A stretch of 64,000 nt of DNA from contig NZ_CP034179.1 of NCBI RefSeq assembly GCF_003860345.1, positions 3,208,001-3,272,000 of the forward strand. The letters run 5' to 3'. The number at the start of each line of letters is the position of its first letter. The stretch's first letter is position 1. The notes beneath the pieces were generated by a model that was given only the letters and a program-made list of their open reading frames with translations, did no database searches and was not told the DNA's origin. Origin of the DNA: Caenibius tardaugens NBRC 16725. Lineage in GTDB: Bacteria > Pseudomonadota > Alphaproteobacteria > Sphingomonadales > Sphingomonadaceae. The position numbers and the translations under genes are program-made. Positions 1-8,692 of this stretch are shown here, piece after piece.

Positions 1-892
1 CGGTAACCTGCAGGCGTCCGCCTTCGGCGGCGGGGTCAGCTATGCCGATGGCAAGCTCTATGCCACCAACGGCGTGGGCGAAGTCGCCGCGTTGGATGCG
101 AACACGGGTGCGGAACTGTGGAAGGTCAAGGCTGGCGGTCCGCTGCGCGGATCACCCACGATCGCCTTCGGCGCCGTCTACGTGATGACGCAAGACAACC
201 AGATCTACGCGCTGGACAGCAGCGATGGTTCGCCGCTCTGGCAGGAATCGGGTGCGACGGCTTCGGCGGGCGTATTCGGAGTGGCTGCCCCGGCAGCAGG
301 GCAGGGCACTGTGGTGGCCGGGTACAGCACCGGCGAACTGGTTGCCTATCGCTATGAAAACGGCCGTACCCTGTGGGCGGACGCATTGGCGCGGACATCG
401 ATTTCCACGCAGGTCGGCACGCTGACCGACGTGGATGCCGACCCGATTATCGATGGGGGCCGGGTCTATGCGCTGGGGCAGGGCGGCCGTATGGCTGCCT
501 ATGAACTGGTCACCGGCCAGCGTCTGTGGGAATTGAGCCTTGCCGGTATTTCGACCCCGGCCGTGGCGGGGGAATGGATTTTCACCCTGACCGATGATGC
601 CCGGCTGCTGGCGATTGCCCGTTCGACCGGCAAGGTCCGGTGGATCACGCAGCTGCGCGAATGGCGCAAGGCCAAGAAAAAGACCGGTCAGATCTTCTGG
701 ACCGGGCCGGCGCTGGCAGGCAATCGCCTGTGGGTGGCCAATTCGGAAGGCGAGCTCTACGCGGCCAGTGTCGAGGATGGCTCGGCCACGGAATTCGCCG
801 ATCTTGGTTCCTCGGTTTCGCTGCCGCCGCTGGTCGCCAACCGCACGCTTTTCGTCATGAACGATGACGGGAAGATCACGGCGTTCCGTTAA
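1..892 (+). CDS. bamB: Outer membrane assembly lipoprotein BamB, 3' part
   Basis: The reading frame is open from the first bases of the window, so the start and lipoprotein signal lie outside it; about 296 residues are visible. The protein is a string of PQQ-like beta-propeller blades, with repeated elements such as VAALDANTGAELWKV, IYALDSSDGSPLW, LLAIARSTGKVRW and a last blade ending MNDDGKITAFR. BamB is the propeller lipoprotein of the BAM complex that folds outer membrane proteins in the periplasm. The match rests on the repeat pattern and C-terminal blade; other PQQ-propeller proteins are a less likely alternative. The frame ends normally with TAA. Confidence 0.85.
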   Translation, partial: GNLQASAFGGGVSYADGKLYATNGVGEVAALDANTGAELWKVKAGGPLRGSPTIAFGAVYVMTQDNQIYALDSSDGSPLWQESGATASAGVFGVAAPAAGQGTVVAGYSTGELVAYRYENGRTLWADALARTSISTQVGTLTDVDADPIIDGGRVYALGQGGRMAAYELVTGQRLWELSLAGISTPAVAGEWIFTLTDDARLLAIARSTGKVRWITQLREWRKAKKKTGQIFWTGPALAGNRLWVANSEGELYAASVEDGSATEFADLGSSVSLPPLVANRTLFVMNDDGKITAFR

Positions 893-921
893 GTACTAAG
901 GCTGTTAAGCGTGGCATTCGC

Positions 922-949
922 GGCAGAGTGCGCCCTTGTGCGCTTTGCC
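922..949. other. Hairpin in the bamB-downstream intergenic region
   Basis: GGCAGAGTGCGC (922-933) and GTGCGCTTTGCC (938-949) form a 12-pair stem, including G-T pairs, around a CCTT loop. It lies 30 bases after the bamB stop. No T-run follows directly, so it is not a clear intrinsic terminator. It could act as an RNA 3'-end stabiliser. Confidence 0.35.
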
Positions 950-993
950 GGGATGCCGCGTTGCCATCTCCTTAACCCTTTTTTACTAGGGCG

Positions 994-2334
994 ATGGTGA
1001 TGGAAAACGCACAGAAACCGCCTGTCAGCGATGTTTCGGCCGGTGTCGGCCTGTCCGGTGTTGTCGGGCTGTTGGTCTGGCTGGTGATTTGCCGCAACTG
1101 GCCCGCGCTTGCTGCGGCATTCGGCTTCAGTGGCGATCAGGGCGTGTTAAACGGCCCCTATGCGGCGCTTCTGGCACTGTTCTTTTCGGGCATTCCGATG
1201 GTCGCCTGGTCGCTCTGCGTCGACAAGGTCCATCGCCGCGCTTCGACCGGGATCGACTGGGCCAATCCCCGTCCGCTGGCCAGCGCATTGGAAACCGCTG
1301 TAACCAAGATCGCGGGCCTGTGGGCGACATGGGCGGTTATCGCGGTCCTCTATTGCCTTGCCCGTTGGTATTGGCGGGGCAATTACCTCTTCGCCATGGA
1401 ATTGCTGACTGCGCTGGTCGTGCCGCTGCTGCTGGTGTCGATTCCCTATGTCGTCTGGCTCGATCGCTATCTGGTGCAGCCGCGCGATCAGGCTTGGCAT
1501 TTCGGCGCCATGTTGATCGGGCGCGAACCCTATGACCGGCAGGAAATCTACCACCACTTGCGGGGGTGGGCGGTGAAGGGGTTCTTCATCGCGTTCATGT
1601 TCTCGATCCTTCCCGGCGGATGGGAGATGGCGGTGACGGCGGATTTCATCGGCGGGGTGACCAATCCCGTCGTGTTCTGCATGGCGCTGATCAACCTGAT
1701 GTTTATGTTCGACGTGCAGATCGCGATGGTAGGCTATCTGCTGACCCTCAAGCCGCTCGACGCGAATATCCGCACGGCCAACCCCTATCTGGGCGGCTGG
1801 CTGTCGGCGCTGCTGTGCTATCCCCCGTTTATGCTGATGAACAGCGGCAACGTGCTGGATTACCATGTGAACGTTGCCGACTGGGCGTACTGGTTCGAAG
1901 GCTATACCGCGCTGTTGTGGGTATGGGGTGCGGTGCTGGTGTTCCTGACCGCGATCTACGCCTGGGCGACAGTGGCGTTCGGCATCCGGTTTTCCAACCT
2001 GACCTATCGCGGGGTGCTGACCAATGGCCCCTATCGGTTCACCCGGCACCCGGCCTATCTCTCGAAGAACCTGTTCTGGTGGCTGTCGACCCTGCCGTTT
2101 CTGGTGACCAGCCATTCGCTGACCGACATGGTGCGCAACACCGCGATCCTCGCGATTGTTAGCGGAATCTATTACTGGCGCGCCAAAACGGAAGAGCAGC
2201 ACCTTTTGGCCGAAGATGCAAAGTATCGCGCCTATCATGCGTGGATGGCGCAGAATGCGCCGATTACGCGCGGCCTGTCGAAACTGCTGAACCTGTTCCG
2301 CCCGCGCGGCCCCGAAATACAGGGCGTGAACTGA
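994..2334 (+). CDS. Membrane protein with isoprenylcysteine/phospholipid methyltransferase-type C-terminus
   Basis: This is a 446-residue polytopic membrane protein with roughly nine to ten hydrophobic segments. The C-terminal part carries GVLTNGPYRFTRHPAYLSKN, the NGxYxxxRHPxY signature of the ICMT/PEMT family of membrane SAM-dependent methyltransferases, followed by an E-E pair (KTEEQHLL) expected for cofactor binding. The substrate cannot be told from sequence. ATG 994 and ATG 1000 are both possible starts. It stands alone between bamB and a convergent small gene whose stop codon directly abuts its own. Confidence 0.7.
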   Translation: MVMENAQKPPVSDVSAGVGLSGVVGLLVWLVICRNWPALAAAFGFSGDQGVLNGPYAALLALFFSGIPMVAWSLCVDKVHRRASTGIDWANPRPLASALETAVTKIAGLWATWAVIAVLYCLARWYWRGNYLFAMELLTALVVPLLLVSIPYVVWLDRYLVQPRDQAWHFGAMLIGREPYDRQEIYHHLRGWAVKGFFIAFMFSILPGGWEMAVTADFIGGVTNPVVFCMALINLMFMFDVQIAMVGYLLTLKPLDANIRTANPYLGGWLSALLCYPPFMLMNSGNVLDYHVNVADWAYWFEGYTALLWVWGAVLVFLTAIYAWATVAFGIRFSNLTYRGVLTNGPYRFTRHPAYLSKNLFWWLSTLPFLVTSHSLTDMVRNTAILAIVSGIYYWRAKTEEQHLLAEDAKYRAYHAWMAQNAPITRGLSKLLNLFRPRGPEIQGVN

Positions 2335-2652
2335 TCAGAGTTTTTCTGCGCCCGCCACGTCGTAGCGGGTAATGTCGCGGTCGTAGAGGCCGAGACCCGC
2401 GCGTTCTTCCTGCCATTGGCGCATATGGGGGGTGGCGAAATGCGCGGCCAGCGCTTCCCGGCTTTCCCACGCTTCGCTGACGCGGATCAGGCCGGGGTCA
2501 GCCACATCTTCGGCATAGCTGTAGGACAGGCAGCCCGGTTCGCGCCGCGTGGCATCGATCACGCGCCGCATCATCGGGCGCGCTTCGTCCAGTCGTTCGG
2601 GCGGAAGGCGGAAATGCCCCACCACCAGCACCAGGTCAGAAGCGTTCGTCAT
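2335..2652 (-). CDS. Antibiotic biosynthesis monooxygenase (ABM) family protein
   Basis: A 105-residue single-domain protein with the ferredoxin-like ABM fold: LVLVVGHFRLPPERLDEA, a central REPGCLSYSYAED strand and RVSEAWESREALAAHF. Family members include quinol/anthrone monooxygenases and heme-degrading enzymes, but many are unassigned, so no substrate is proposed. The start ATG (2652) lies inside the 3' end of gshA, a 17-base overlap, so the two are probably co-transcribed and translationally coupled. The frame stays open upstream of this ATG, but that extension is antisense-like sequence inside gshA and lacks family similarity. Confidence 0.75.
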   Translation of the reverse strand: MTNASDLVLVVGHFRLPPERLDEARPMMRRVIDATRREPGCLSYSYAEDVADPGLIRVSEAWESREALAAHFATPHMRQWQEERAGLGLYDRDITRYDVAGAEKL

Positions 2653-4006
2653 AAACGCGGGAGAGATCGCCGCCCCATTCGCCATGATACTTATCGAGCA
2701 AGCGCTGCGCGGGGACTTTGCCCGATGCGACGATCTCGCGCAGCGGGGCGAGAATGCCGGATTCGTTGTCGCCACTGGCGTTGCGGCGGTTGCGCGCGGT
2801 CAGGCCTGCGCCTGCGATATCCAGCACTTCGCCCGCGATATCCGCCAGCTTGCCGCCACCCGGCAGCGGGGCATCCAGCGCGAGCCGGGGCACGGCGTTG
2901 CGCAGCGTTTCACGCTCTTCCATCGACCAGTGCCTGACCAGATCCCATGCGGCATCGAGCGCGCCGTCATCGTACAGCAGGCCGACCCAGAAAGCCGGGA
3001 GCGCGCAGATGCGATCGTGCGGGCCGCCATCGGCACCGCGCATTTCGAGGAAGCTTTTCAGGCGTACTTCGGGAAAGGCGGTCGAAAGGTGATCAGTCCA
3101 GTCGCTCAACGTCGGCAATTCGCCGGGCAGGGCGGGCAACTGGCCCTTCATGAAATCGCGGAAGCTTTGCCCCGCAGCATCGATGTAGCGGCCATCGCGG
3201 AATACGAAATACATCGGCACATCAAGCATGTAATCGACGTAGCGTTCGTATCCGAAGCCCTGCTCGAACACGAAAGGCAGCATCCCCGTGCGGTGCGGGT
3301 CGGTGTCCGACCAGATATGGCTGCGATAGGACAGGAAGCCGTTGGGCTTGCCTTCGGTGAACGGCGAATTGGCGAACAGCGCGGTGGCCAGCGGTTGCAG
3401 CGCCAGTCCGACGCGGAACTTCTTCACCATGTCCGCTTCGCTGGCATAGTCGAGATTGACCTGAATGGTGCAGGTCCGCAGCATCATGTCCAGCCCGAGA
3501 TTGCCGACGCGGGGCATATGCCGCAACATGATTTCATACCGTCCCTTGGGCATGATCGGCAATTCGGCGCGGGTCTTGTCCGGCCACATGCCCAGCCCGA
3601 GGAAATCCAGGCCCAGCCGTTCCCCAACCGCCTTCACCTCATACAGGTGGCGGCCCGTCTCGGCGCAGGTCTGATGCAGGTTTTCCAGTGGCGCGCCCGA
3701 CAGTTCCAGCTGGCCCGCCGGTTCGAGGCTGACAGTGCCATCCGCGCCTTTCATGGCGATGACCGTGCCGTTTTCCTCGATCGGTTCCCAGCCGAATTCG
3801 GTGAGCGCGAGCAGCAGGTCGCGAATGCCGCCGGGTTCGCCATAGGAGGGCGCGTGGTGATCGGCGCGATGGAATACGAGCTTTTCATGCTCGGTCCCGA
3901 TCCGCCATTGTTCGCGCGGCTTTTCGCCCCGCGCCATGGGCTCGGCAAGCTGGCTGATGCTCTCGATCAGCGGATCATCGTGGTCTGAAACCTGACGCGT
4001 ACTCAT
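2636..4006 (-). CDS. gshA: Glutamate-cysteine ligase
   Basis: A 456-residue enzyme that makes gamma-glutamylcysteine from glutamate and cysteine, the first step of glutathione synthesis in the cytoplasm. The sequence has the hallmarks of the plant/alphaproteobacterial GCL class: WRIGTEHEKLVF near the N-terminus, SLEPAGQLELSGAPL around residue 95, MLRTCTIQVNLDY and the FANSPFTEGKPNG segment. Length is typical of the class. The start ATG 4006 gives MSTRQVSDHDDP. It overlaps the downstream ABM-domain gene. The preceding gene is divergent, with a 200-base gap holding both promoters. Confidence 0.93.
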   Translation of the reverse strand: MSTRQVSDHDDPLIESISQLAEPMARGEKPREQWRIGTEHEKLVFHRADHHAPSYGEPGGIRDLLLALTEFGWEPIEENGTVIAMKGADGTVSLEPAGQLELSGAPLENLHQTCAETGRHLYEVKAVGERLGLDFLGLGMWPDKTRAELPIMPKGRYEIMLRHMPRVGNLGLDMMLRTCTIQVNLDYASEADMVKKFRVGLALQPLATALFANSPFTEGKPNGFLSYRSHIWSDTDPHRTGMLPFVFEQGFGYERYVDYMLDVPMYFVFRDGRYIDAAGQSFRDFMKGQLPALPGELPTLSDWTDHLSTAFPEVRLKSFLEMRGADGGPHDRICALPAFWVGLLYDDGALDAAWDLVRHWSMEERETLRNAVPRLALDAPLPGGGKLADIAGEVLDIAGAGLTARNRRNASGDNESGILAPLREIVASGKVPAQRLLDKYHGEWGGDLSRVYDERF

Positions 4007-4207
4007 CGCGCCCCTCTAATCGAGAGAAAGGCCGCTGCAAAGTATTCCTGAAGGTATACGGAAAAACTATGCACCGGGCCGGGGCACGAGGATATACTGG
4101 AAAGGCTGCAGTTGAGGCATTTTTGCGGAAAGTCGACGTTCCGGACACGCCAACATTGCGGACCTTTTTGTTTCGCTTAAGCTGTCCGTTCGGGTCAGGA
4201 GGTCGCC

Positions 4208-5023
4208 ATGAGTTGGGAGCCAGAAACTTTGGCACAGTATCACGACCTTTGGGCATCTTTGATACTGCGAGCACCTGACAGTTTTCACAACGTTGCGGAC
4301 ATGACTCCGATGGCAGATCAAAAGGCCGCCCTTGTAAAGGAGTTCGAGCGTCTCCTTGCCGGATTCCACTTCGCGATCAGGAAGATAAAAGATGAACACG
4401 TCAGCCACATCGCAAAAGAACTCATAACAATGTCGTTTGAGTCATATATCGCAGGCGATAAAAAGGCTGGCGCGCACATGCTTCAGGAGGCCAGAGGTCT
4501 AGTATGGCCTCGTCATCAACTTAGGATCAAGTACGGGGTAGAGGCTGAACGACGGGCATTTGGTAAGAACTTACTTTACGCGAACGTCCTCGTCTCTCCT
4601 TACCCGTACGAAGGAACGGTTGCAGACCTTGGTCCTGACCAAACCATCTTACTAGAAATCGCAGTGCATTGGTTCAAATCCTATAACGAGCTCTTTAGGG
4701 ATTTTAAATATTTCTCATGGGTCATTGATGCCGAGAATGTCGTCCGTCGCACATCCATAGAACCGAAGGACGACGATCATCCGCTCCTGAAGCCACTTCA
4801 GAAGTCATGGGGATACAAGCGCTTGAAGGAGCTGGGCCGAGCCGGAGATATCCAAGCTTGTGTGTTGGTGCAGTACATGCCCGGGCTTGTGATTTTTGAT
4901 CTCGAGCAACGTGGAAAACCGCGTGTCAGTGCACGACAGCTCTTTAGTGGATTTGGACGTGAGACTGAATACGGGCAGATAAGATTCCACCTAGAAGACC
5001 CAGAGTTCATCACCGACGAATAG
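4208..5023 (+). CDS. Hypothetical protein in lower-GC DNA
   Basis: A 271-residue soluble protein that I do not recognise. It has no signal peptide or membrane segment. It is mostly helical in the first 100 residues (LVKEFERLLAGFHFAIRKIK) and has a mixed alpha/beta C-terminal half ending QIRFHLEDPEFITDE. The start ATG 4208 has a near-ideal ribosome binding site (AGGAGG at 4197-4202). Codon use is clearly more AT-rich than its neighbours, with codons such as TTA, ATA and AGG that are rare elsewhere in the window. It is a single-gene insertion between gshA and rsmE and is probably horizontally acquired. No recombinase or tRNA is adjacent. Confidence 0.7.
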   Translation: MSWEPETLAQYHDLWASLILRAPDSFHNVADMTPMADQKAALVKEFERLLAGFHFAIRKIKDEHVSHIAKELITMSFESYIAGDKKAGAHMLQEARGLVWPRHQLRIKYGVEAERRAFGKNLLYANVLVSPYPYEGTVADLGPDQTILLEIAVHWFKSYNELFRDFKYFSWVIDAENVVRRTSIEPKDDDHPLLKPLQKSWGYKRLKELGRAGDIQACVLVQYMPGLVIFDLEQRGKPRVSARQLFSGFGRETEYGQIRFHLEDPEFITDE

Positions 5024-5107
5024 CGGGTAGCCTTAGGCGAATGTCCGCTTCCTCCAACATTTCTGCCATTCCGACTGTCGCATCTCATCCATGAAAGCGG
5101 ATGATCC

Positions 5108-5881
5108 TTAAGGCGTGGTGTCACAGGGTATCCCGGCCCAATCGCCTGCTGCACCCATCCACAGGGCCGTGGCGGCAAGGGCGGCGGTTTCGCCGCGCAG
5201 AATGCGGGGCCCCAGTGTGATCGCCTGCGCGCTGCCATGCGCGCGGATCGCGGCGCGTTCGGCATCGTCGAAGCCGCCTTCCGGGCCAATGATCAGCGCG
5301 GCGGGGCCGGTGTGTGCGGCAAAGGCCTGTGTGGCCGGATCGCCGCCATTTTCATCGGCAAAGAACAGCTTGCGATCCGTGGGCCAATCGCGGAGCAGGG
5401 CGTCGAGCTTCACCGGTTCGCCCAATTCAGGCAGGGCGGTGCGGGCGCATTGTTCGGCCGCTTCGGTCAGGATCGTGCGGGCGCGTTCGGGGTTGAGCTT
5501 GTCCGCCACGCAGCGCCGGGTCACCACCGGCTGTATCCGCGCAACACCTAGTTCGGTGGCCTTTTCAAGCACCCAGTCGAACCGGTCTTTCTTGAGCAGG
5601 GCGGGGCAGAGCCAGAAATCGGGCACCTGTTCGCGGGGGCGCAGGTGTTCCACCACGTCCAGCGTGACATCGCGTTTGCCCGCATGGGCGACGCGAGCGG
5701 CCCATTCGCCCGTGGCATCATCGCACAGGATCACCGCATCGCCGGGGGCCACGCGCATCACCCGCAGCAGATAATGGGCCTGCTGCCCATCGATCACGCA
5801 ATGGCCGCCTGCGGCAAGCGGCGCGGGGACGAACAGGCGCGGTGCGCTTTTCGGGGGCCAGGCAGGGGTCGCGGGCATCAT
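5108..5881 (-). CDS. rsmE: 16S rRNA (uracil-1498-N3)-methyltransferase
   Basis: A 257-residue SPOUT-class enzyme that methylates N3 of U1498 in 16S rRNA using SAM. Recognisable parts are the N-terminal PUA-like barrel (HYLLRVMRVAPGDAVILCDD), the catalytic-domain entry DRFDWVLEKATELGV, and the knot motifs LIIGPEGGFDDAERA and ITLGPRILRGETAALAA near the C-terminus. All are diagnostic of RsmE. Two consecutive ATGs (5881 and 5878) are possible starts. The next gene, ubiA, is divergent. Confidence 0.93.
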   Translation of the reverse strand: MMPATPAWPPKSAPRLFVPAPLAAGGHCVIDGQQAHYLLRVMRVAPGDAVILCDDATGEWAARVAHAGKRDVTLDVVEHLRPREQVPDFWLCPALLKKDRFDWVLEKATELGVARIQPVVTRRCVADKLNPERARTILTEAAEQCARTALPELGEPVKLDALLRDWPTDRKLFFADENGGDPATQAFAAHTGPAALIIGPEGGFDDAERAAIRAHGSAQAITLGPRILRGETAALAATALWMGAAGDWAGIPCDTTP

Positions 5882-6116
5882 GCTTCGTTAGCGGCGATGG
5901 CCGCCTTGGGAAAGGTGTTGCAGCACATGGCTGTCCTACATGTCCTTGCTGTGGCAAGGGGCAGGGATGATCCGTTTGGCGCACCGTTCCGCAACCATGG
6001 TTTTCCGCACACGATCGGGCGGGCTGTTCTTGCCCCTCTGGACTGTGTCACCTGTGTCAACTTGCTGCCCGCTGTGGTCAGCCGGTTGGCAGGAAACGGG
6101 GCGCTAGGACATCGCC

Positions 6117-7019
6117 ATGGCAGACAGCATTGTCCCCGATACCGAACATCGCGGCCTTATCGCCCGGCTGCCCCAATTGCCGCGCGATTTGGCGCAACTG
6201 GCGCGGTTTGACCGGCCGATCGGCTGGTGGCTGCTGTTCTGGCCCTGTGTATGGGGGGTATGGCTGGCCGGTGCGGGCCTGCAATGGGCCCTGATCGGCT
6301 GGTTCCTGTTGGGCAGTGTGGCGATGCGCGGCGCGGGCTGTGTGCTGAACGATATCGTCGATGCCGATCTCGACCGGCAGGTGGCACGCACCGCCAGCCG
6401 CCCGGTGGCGAGCGGGCGGGTCAGCATAAAGCTGGCCTGGGCGTGGCTGGCGGCGCTGTGTCTGGTGGGGCTGGTCGTGCTGCTGCAATTGCGCTGGCAG
6501 GCGCAAGTGGTGGCACTGGGCAGTGTGGTGCTGGTGGCGGCCTATCCGTTCATGAAACGGATCACGTGGTGGCCGCAGGCGTGGCTGGGCATGGTCTTCA
6601 CATGGGGGGCACTGGTCGGCTGGGTCGCCTTGCGGGATGATCATGGGTATGTGCTGGCGGCGCTCTATGCCGGGGCGATCTGCTGGTGCATCGGGTATGA
6701 CACGATCTATGCCCTGCAGGACCGCGAAGACGATGCCCTGGTCGGCATCCGGTCCAGCGCCCTGCGTATGGGGCGCCATGTGCGCGGCGGGGTGGGGGCG
6801 TTTTATGCCGCTGCGGTGGCGCTGTGGGCGCTGGCGTTCTGGCTGCTGCGCGGCGATGTGCTGGCGCTGGCGGGCTTGCTGCCCGTGGCGCTGCATCTGG
6901 CATGGCAGGTGGTCACGCTGGATAGCGGGGATGGCGCGAATGCACTGGCGCGGTTCCGGTCAAACCGCTTTGCCGGCATGTTGATGGCGCTTGCCTGCCT
7001 CGTGGTGGGGAACGCCTGA
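6117..7019 (+). CDS. ubiA: 4-hydroxybenzoate polyprenyltransferase
   Basis: A 300-residue inner membrane prenyltransferase that attaches the polyprenyl tail to 4-hydroxybenzoate in ubiquinone synthesis. The first Asp-rich motif is NDIVDADLD and the second is YALQDREDD; these bind the magnesium-diphosphate of the prenyl donor. About eight transmembrane helices are visible, and the N-terminal RFDRPIGWWLLFWPC is typical of UbiA. The polyprenyl diphosphate synthase at 27387 in this window is a likely supplier of the tail. The start ATG 6117 follows a divergent gap from rsmE. Confidence 0.93.
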   Translation: MADSIVPDTEHRGLIARLPQLPRDLAQLARFDRPIGWWLLFWPCVWGVWLAGAGLQWALIGWFLLGSVAMRGAGCVLNDIVDADLDRQVARTASRPVASGRVSIKLAWAWLAALCLVGLVVLLQLRWQAQVVALGSVVLVAAYPFMKRITWWPQAWLGMVFTWGALVGWVALRDDHGYVLAALYAGAICWCIGYDTIYALQDREDDALVGIRSSALRMGRHVRGGVGAFYAAAVALWALAFWLLRGDVLALAGLLPVALHLAWQVVTLDSGDGANALARFRSNRFAGMLMALACLVVGNA

Positions 7020-7029
7020 CCGCGCGGTA

Positions 7030-7380
7030 TCACGAATCGGGGCGGGTCCAGATCCAGCTGAGGGCGATGATCGCCACGCCCAGCGGGACCAGCGACCACG
7101 GCCAGGCCATGAATACGAACCCCATGATTATGCTGCCGGAAAAGGCCAGTGTGGCGCCGACTTTGCCGATCCGGGCGATCGCCCCGCGCTCGCGCCATAG
7201 CCGGATGTGATGGCCGTAGCGTGGATGGTCGAGCAGGCGACGTTCGAATTCGGGATGGGATTTCCCGAAACACCACGCGGCGAGAATCAGGAAAGGCACA
7301 GTCGGCATGATCGGCAGCGCGATACCGACAAGGCCCAGTCCCACGCTGGTAACGCCCGCGATAAAATAGACACGCCGCAT
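7030..7380 (-). CDS. DUF454 (YbaN) family inner membrane protein
   Basis: A 116-residue protein with three hydrophobic segments. The N-terminal pattern GVTSVGLGLVGIALPIMPTVPFLILAAWCF, spread over residues 8-38, followed by a charged SHPEFERRLLDHPRYG is characteristic of the YbaN/DUF454 family. The family function is not established. The gene converges on ubiA, with stop codons about 10 bases apart, and diverges from htpX. Confidence 0.85.
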   Translation of the reverse strand: MRRVYFIAGVTSVGLGLVGIALPIMPTVPFLILAAWCFGKSHPEFERRLLDHPRYGHHIRLWRERGAIARIGKVGATLAFSGSIIMGFVFMAWPWSLVPLGVAIIALSWIWTRPDS

Positions 7381-7498
7381 TCATTCATCCTGTGCTTGAA
7401 GAGGCGTGTTGCAGGAAATGAACCGGTAACGCCATTGTCAAATGAAAGGCGCACCCTAGATTCCCCGCAATGACAGATGCCAATGGCAAAGGACGATA

Positions 7499-8380
7499 AT
7501 GAACGGTTTCAAAACCTTGATGCTGCTCTCGGCGCTCACCGCGCTGTTGATGGTGCTGGGTTACATGTTTGGCGGCTCGGGCGGTGCGGTGATCGCGCTG
7601 GTCGTGGCGGCGGGCATGAATTTCTTCACGTACTGGAATGCCGACAAGATCGTGCTGAAAATGCACAATGCACGGCAGGTCGACGCATCCAGCGCACCGG
7701 AATTCTACGGCATGGTGGCCGATCTGGCGCGCAATGCCGGGCTGCCCATGCCCAAAGTCTATATCGTGGATACCGATGCGCCCAATGCCTTCGCCACGGG
7801 CCGCAATCCGGAAAATGCGGCGGTGGCGGCAACCACAGGTCTGCTCCAGATGCTCAGCCGCGAAGAAGTGGCGGCGGTCATGGCGCATGAACTGGGCCAC
7901 GTGCGCAATCGCGATACACTGGTCATGACCATGGTTGCCACGATTGCCGGTGCGATTTCGATGATCGCCAATTTCGGCATGTTTTTCGGCAACCGCAACA
8001 ACGGCAATGCCATGGCCGGGATTCTGGCAGTGATTGCCGCTCCGTTCGCGGCGATGATCGTGCAGATGGCGATCAGCCGCACGCGCGAATTTGGCGCTGA
8101 CCGCGCCGGTGCGGAAATCTGCGGCGATCCGGCGGCGCTGGCTTCGGCGCTGGCCAAGATCAGCGGCGCGGCGCAGCGCATTCCCAATCCGGTGGCGGAA
8201 CGCAACCCGGCAGCGGCCCAGCTCTACATCGTGCCGGTTGGGCTGTCGGAATTGTTTTCCACGCACCCGCGCACGGAAAAGCGCATTGCCGCGTTGCAGG
8301 CGATGCAAGGCACAAATGCGCCGGTTCGCGCGGCGCGCAGGCCTTCCGCGCTCAACCCGCTGGGGAGAAACGGGCGTTAA
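7499..8380 (+). CDS. htpX: Membrane zinc metalloprotease HtpX
   Basis: A 293-residue M48-family protease that degrades damaged inner membrane proteins. It has two N-terminal transmembrane segments (residues 5-40), then the catalytic HELGH at residues 130-134, two further hydrophobic segments after it, and the third zinc ligand region [14 protein letters not shown]. Length and order match HtpX of alphaproteobacteria. The start ATG 7499 is preceded by AAAGGA. The C-terminal tail is Arg/Pro-rich. Confidence 0.93.
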   Translation: MNGFKTLMLLSALTALLMVLGYMFGGSGGAVIALVVAAGMNFFTYWNADKIVLKMHNARQVDASSAPEFYGMVADLARNAGLPMPKVYIVDTDAPNAFATGRNPENAAVAATTGLLQMLSREEVAAVMAHELGHVRNRDTLVMTMVATIAGAISMIANFGMFFGNRNNGNAMAGILAVIAAPFAAMIVQMAISRTREFGADRAGAEICGDPAALASALAKISGAAQRIPNPVAERNPAAAQLYIVPVGLSELFSTHPRTEKRIAALQAMQGTNAPVRAARRPSALNPLGRNGR

Positions 8381-8462
8381 TTGCATCCTATTTGCCAAGG
8401 ACACGCATAAGCCCTTGTCTGCGCCTGCGACGCACGCTAGGCCCCCGCGACGCAATGGCGCC

Positions 8463-8538
8463 GGGCCTGTAGCTCAGCGGTTAGAGCTGGCCGCTCATAA
8501 CGGCTAGGTCGCGGGTTCGAATCCTGCCGGGCCCACCA
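8463..8538 (+). tRNA. tRNA with CAU anticodon, probably tRNA-Ile2 (lysidine type)
   Basis: A full cloverleaf with encoded CCA. The acceptor GGGCCTG pairs with CGGGCCC, the D arm is AGCTCAGCGGTTAGAGCT, the anticodon loop is CTCATAA (CAT at 8496-8498), and the T arm is GCGGGTTCGAATCCTGC. The short D-loop and overall pattern resemble isoleucine tRNA with a CAU anticodon (modified by TilS to read AUA) more than elongator methionine tRNA. It lacks the initiator features. The amino-acid assignment is by resemblance; the tRNA call itself is firm. Confidence 0.85.
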
Positions 8539-8554
8539 TTGCAGGATGTCAGGT

Positions 8555-8631
<77 letters not shown>

Positions 8632-8692
8632 AAATCCCATGTGATGAAATAATAGCTGGGCTCGCACCGGCCTTGTCAGGCCCGGTAAGGGC

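Noticed and set aside
4080-5100. TGTCCG-type short repeats flanking the unrecognised gene as attachment sites
   Set aside because: The similar pieces near 4180 and 5040 are only 6-8 bases and not in a clear direct or inverted arrangement; this could be chance.
8463-8538. CAU tRNA as initiator or elongator tRNA-Met
   Set aside because: It lacks the initiator mismatch and GGG/CCC anticodon-stem pairs, and its D arm and acceptor resemble the lysidine-type isoleucine tRNA. Without a search, elongator Met cannot be fully excluded.
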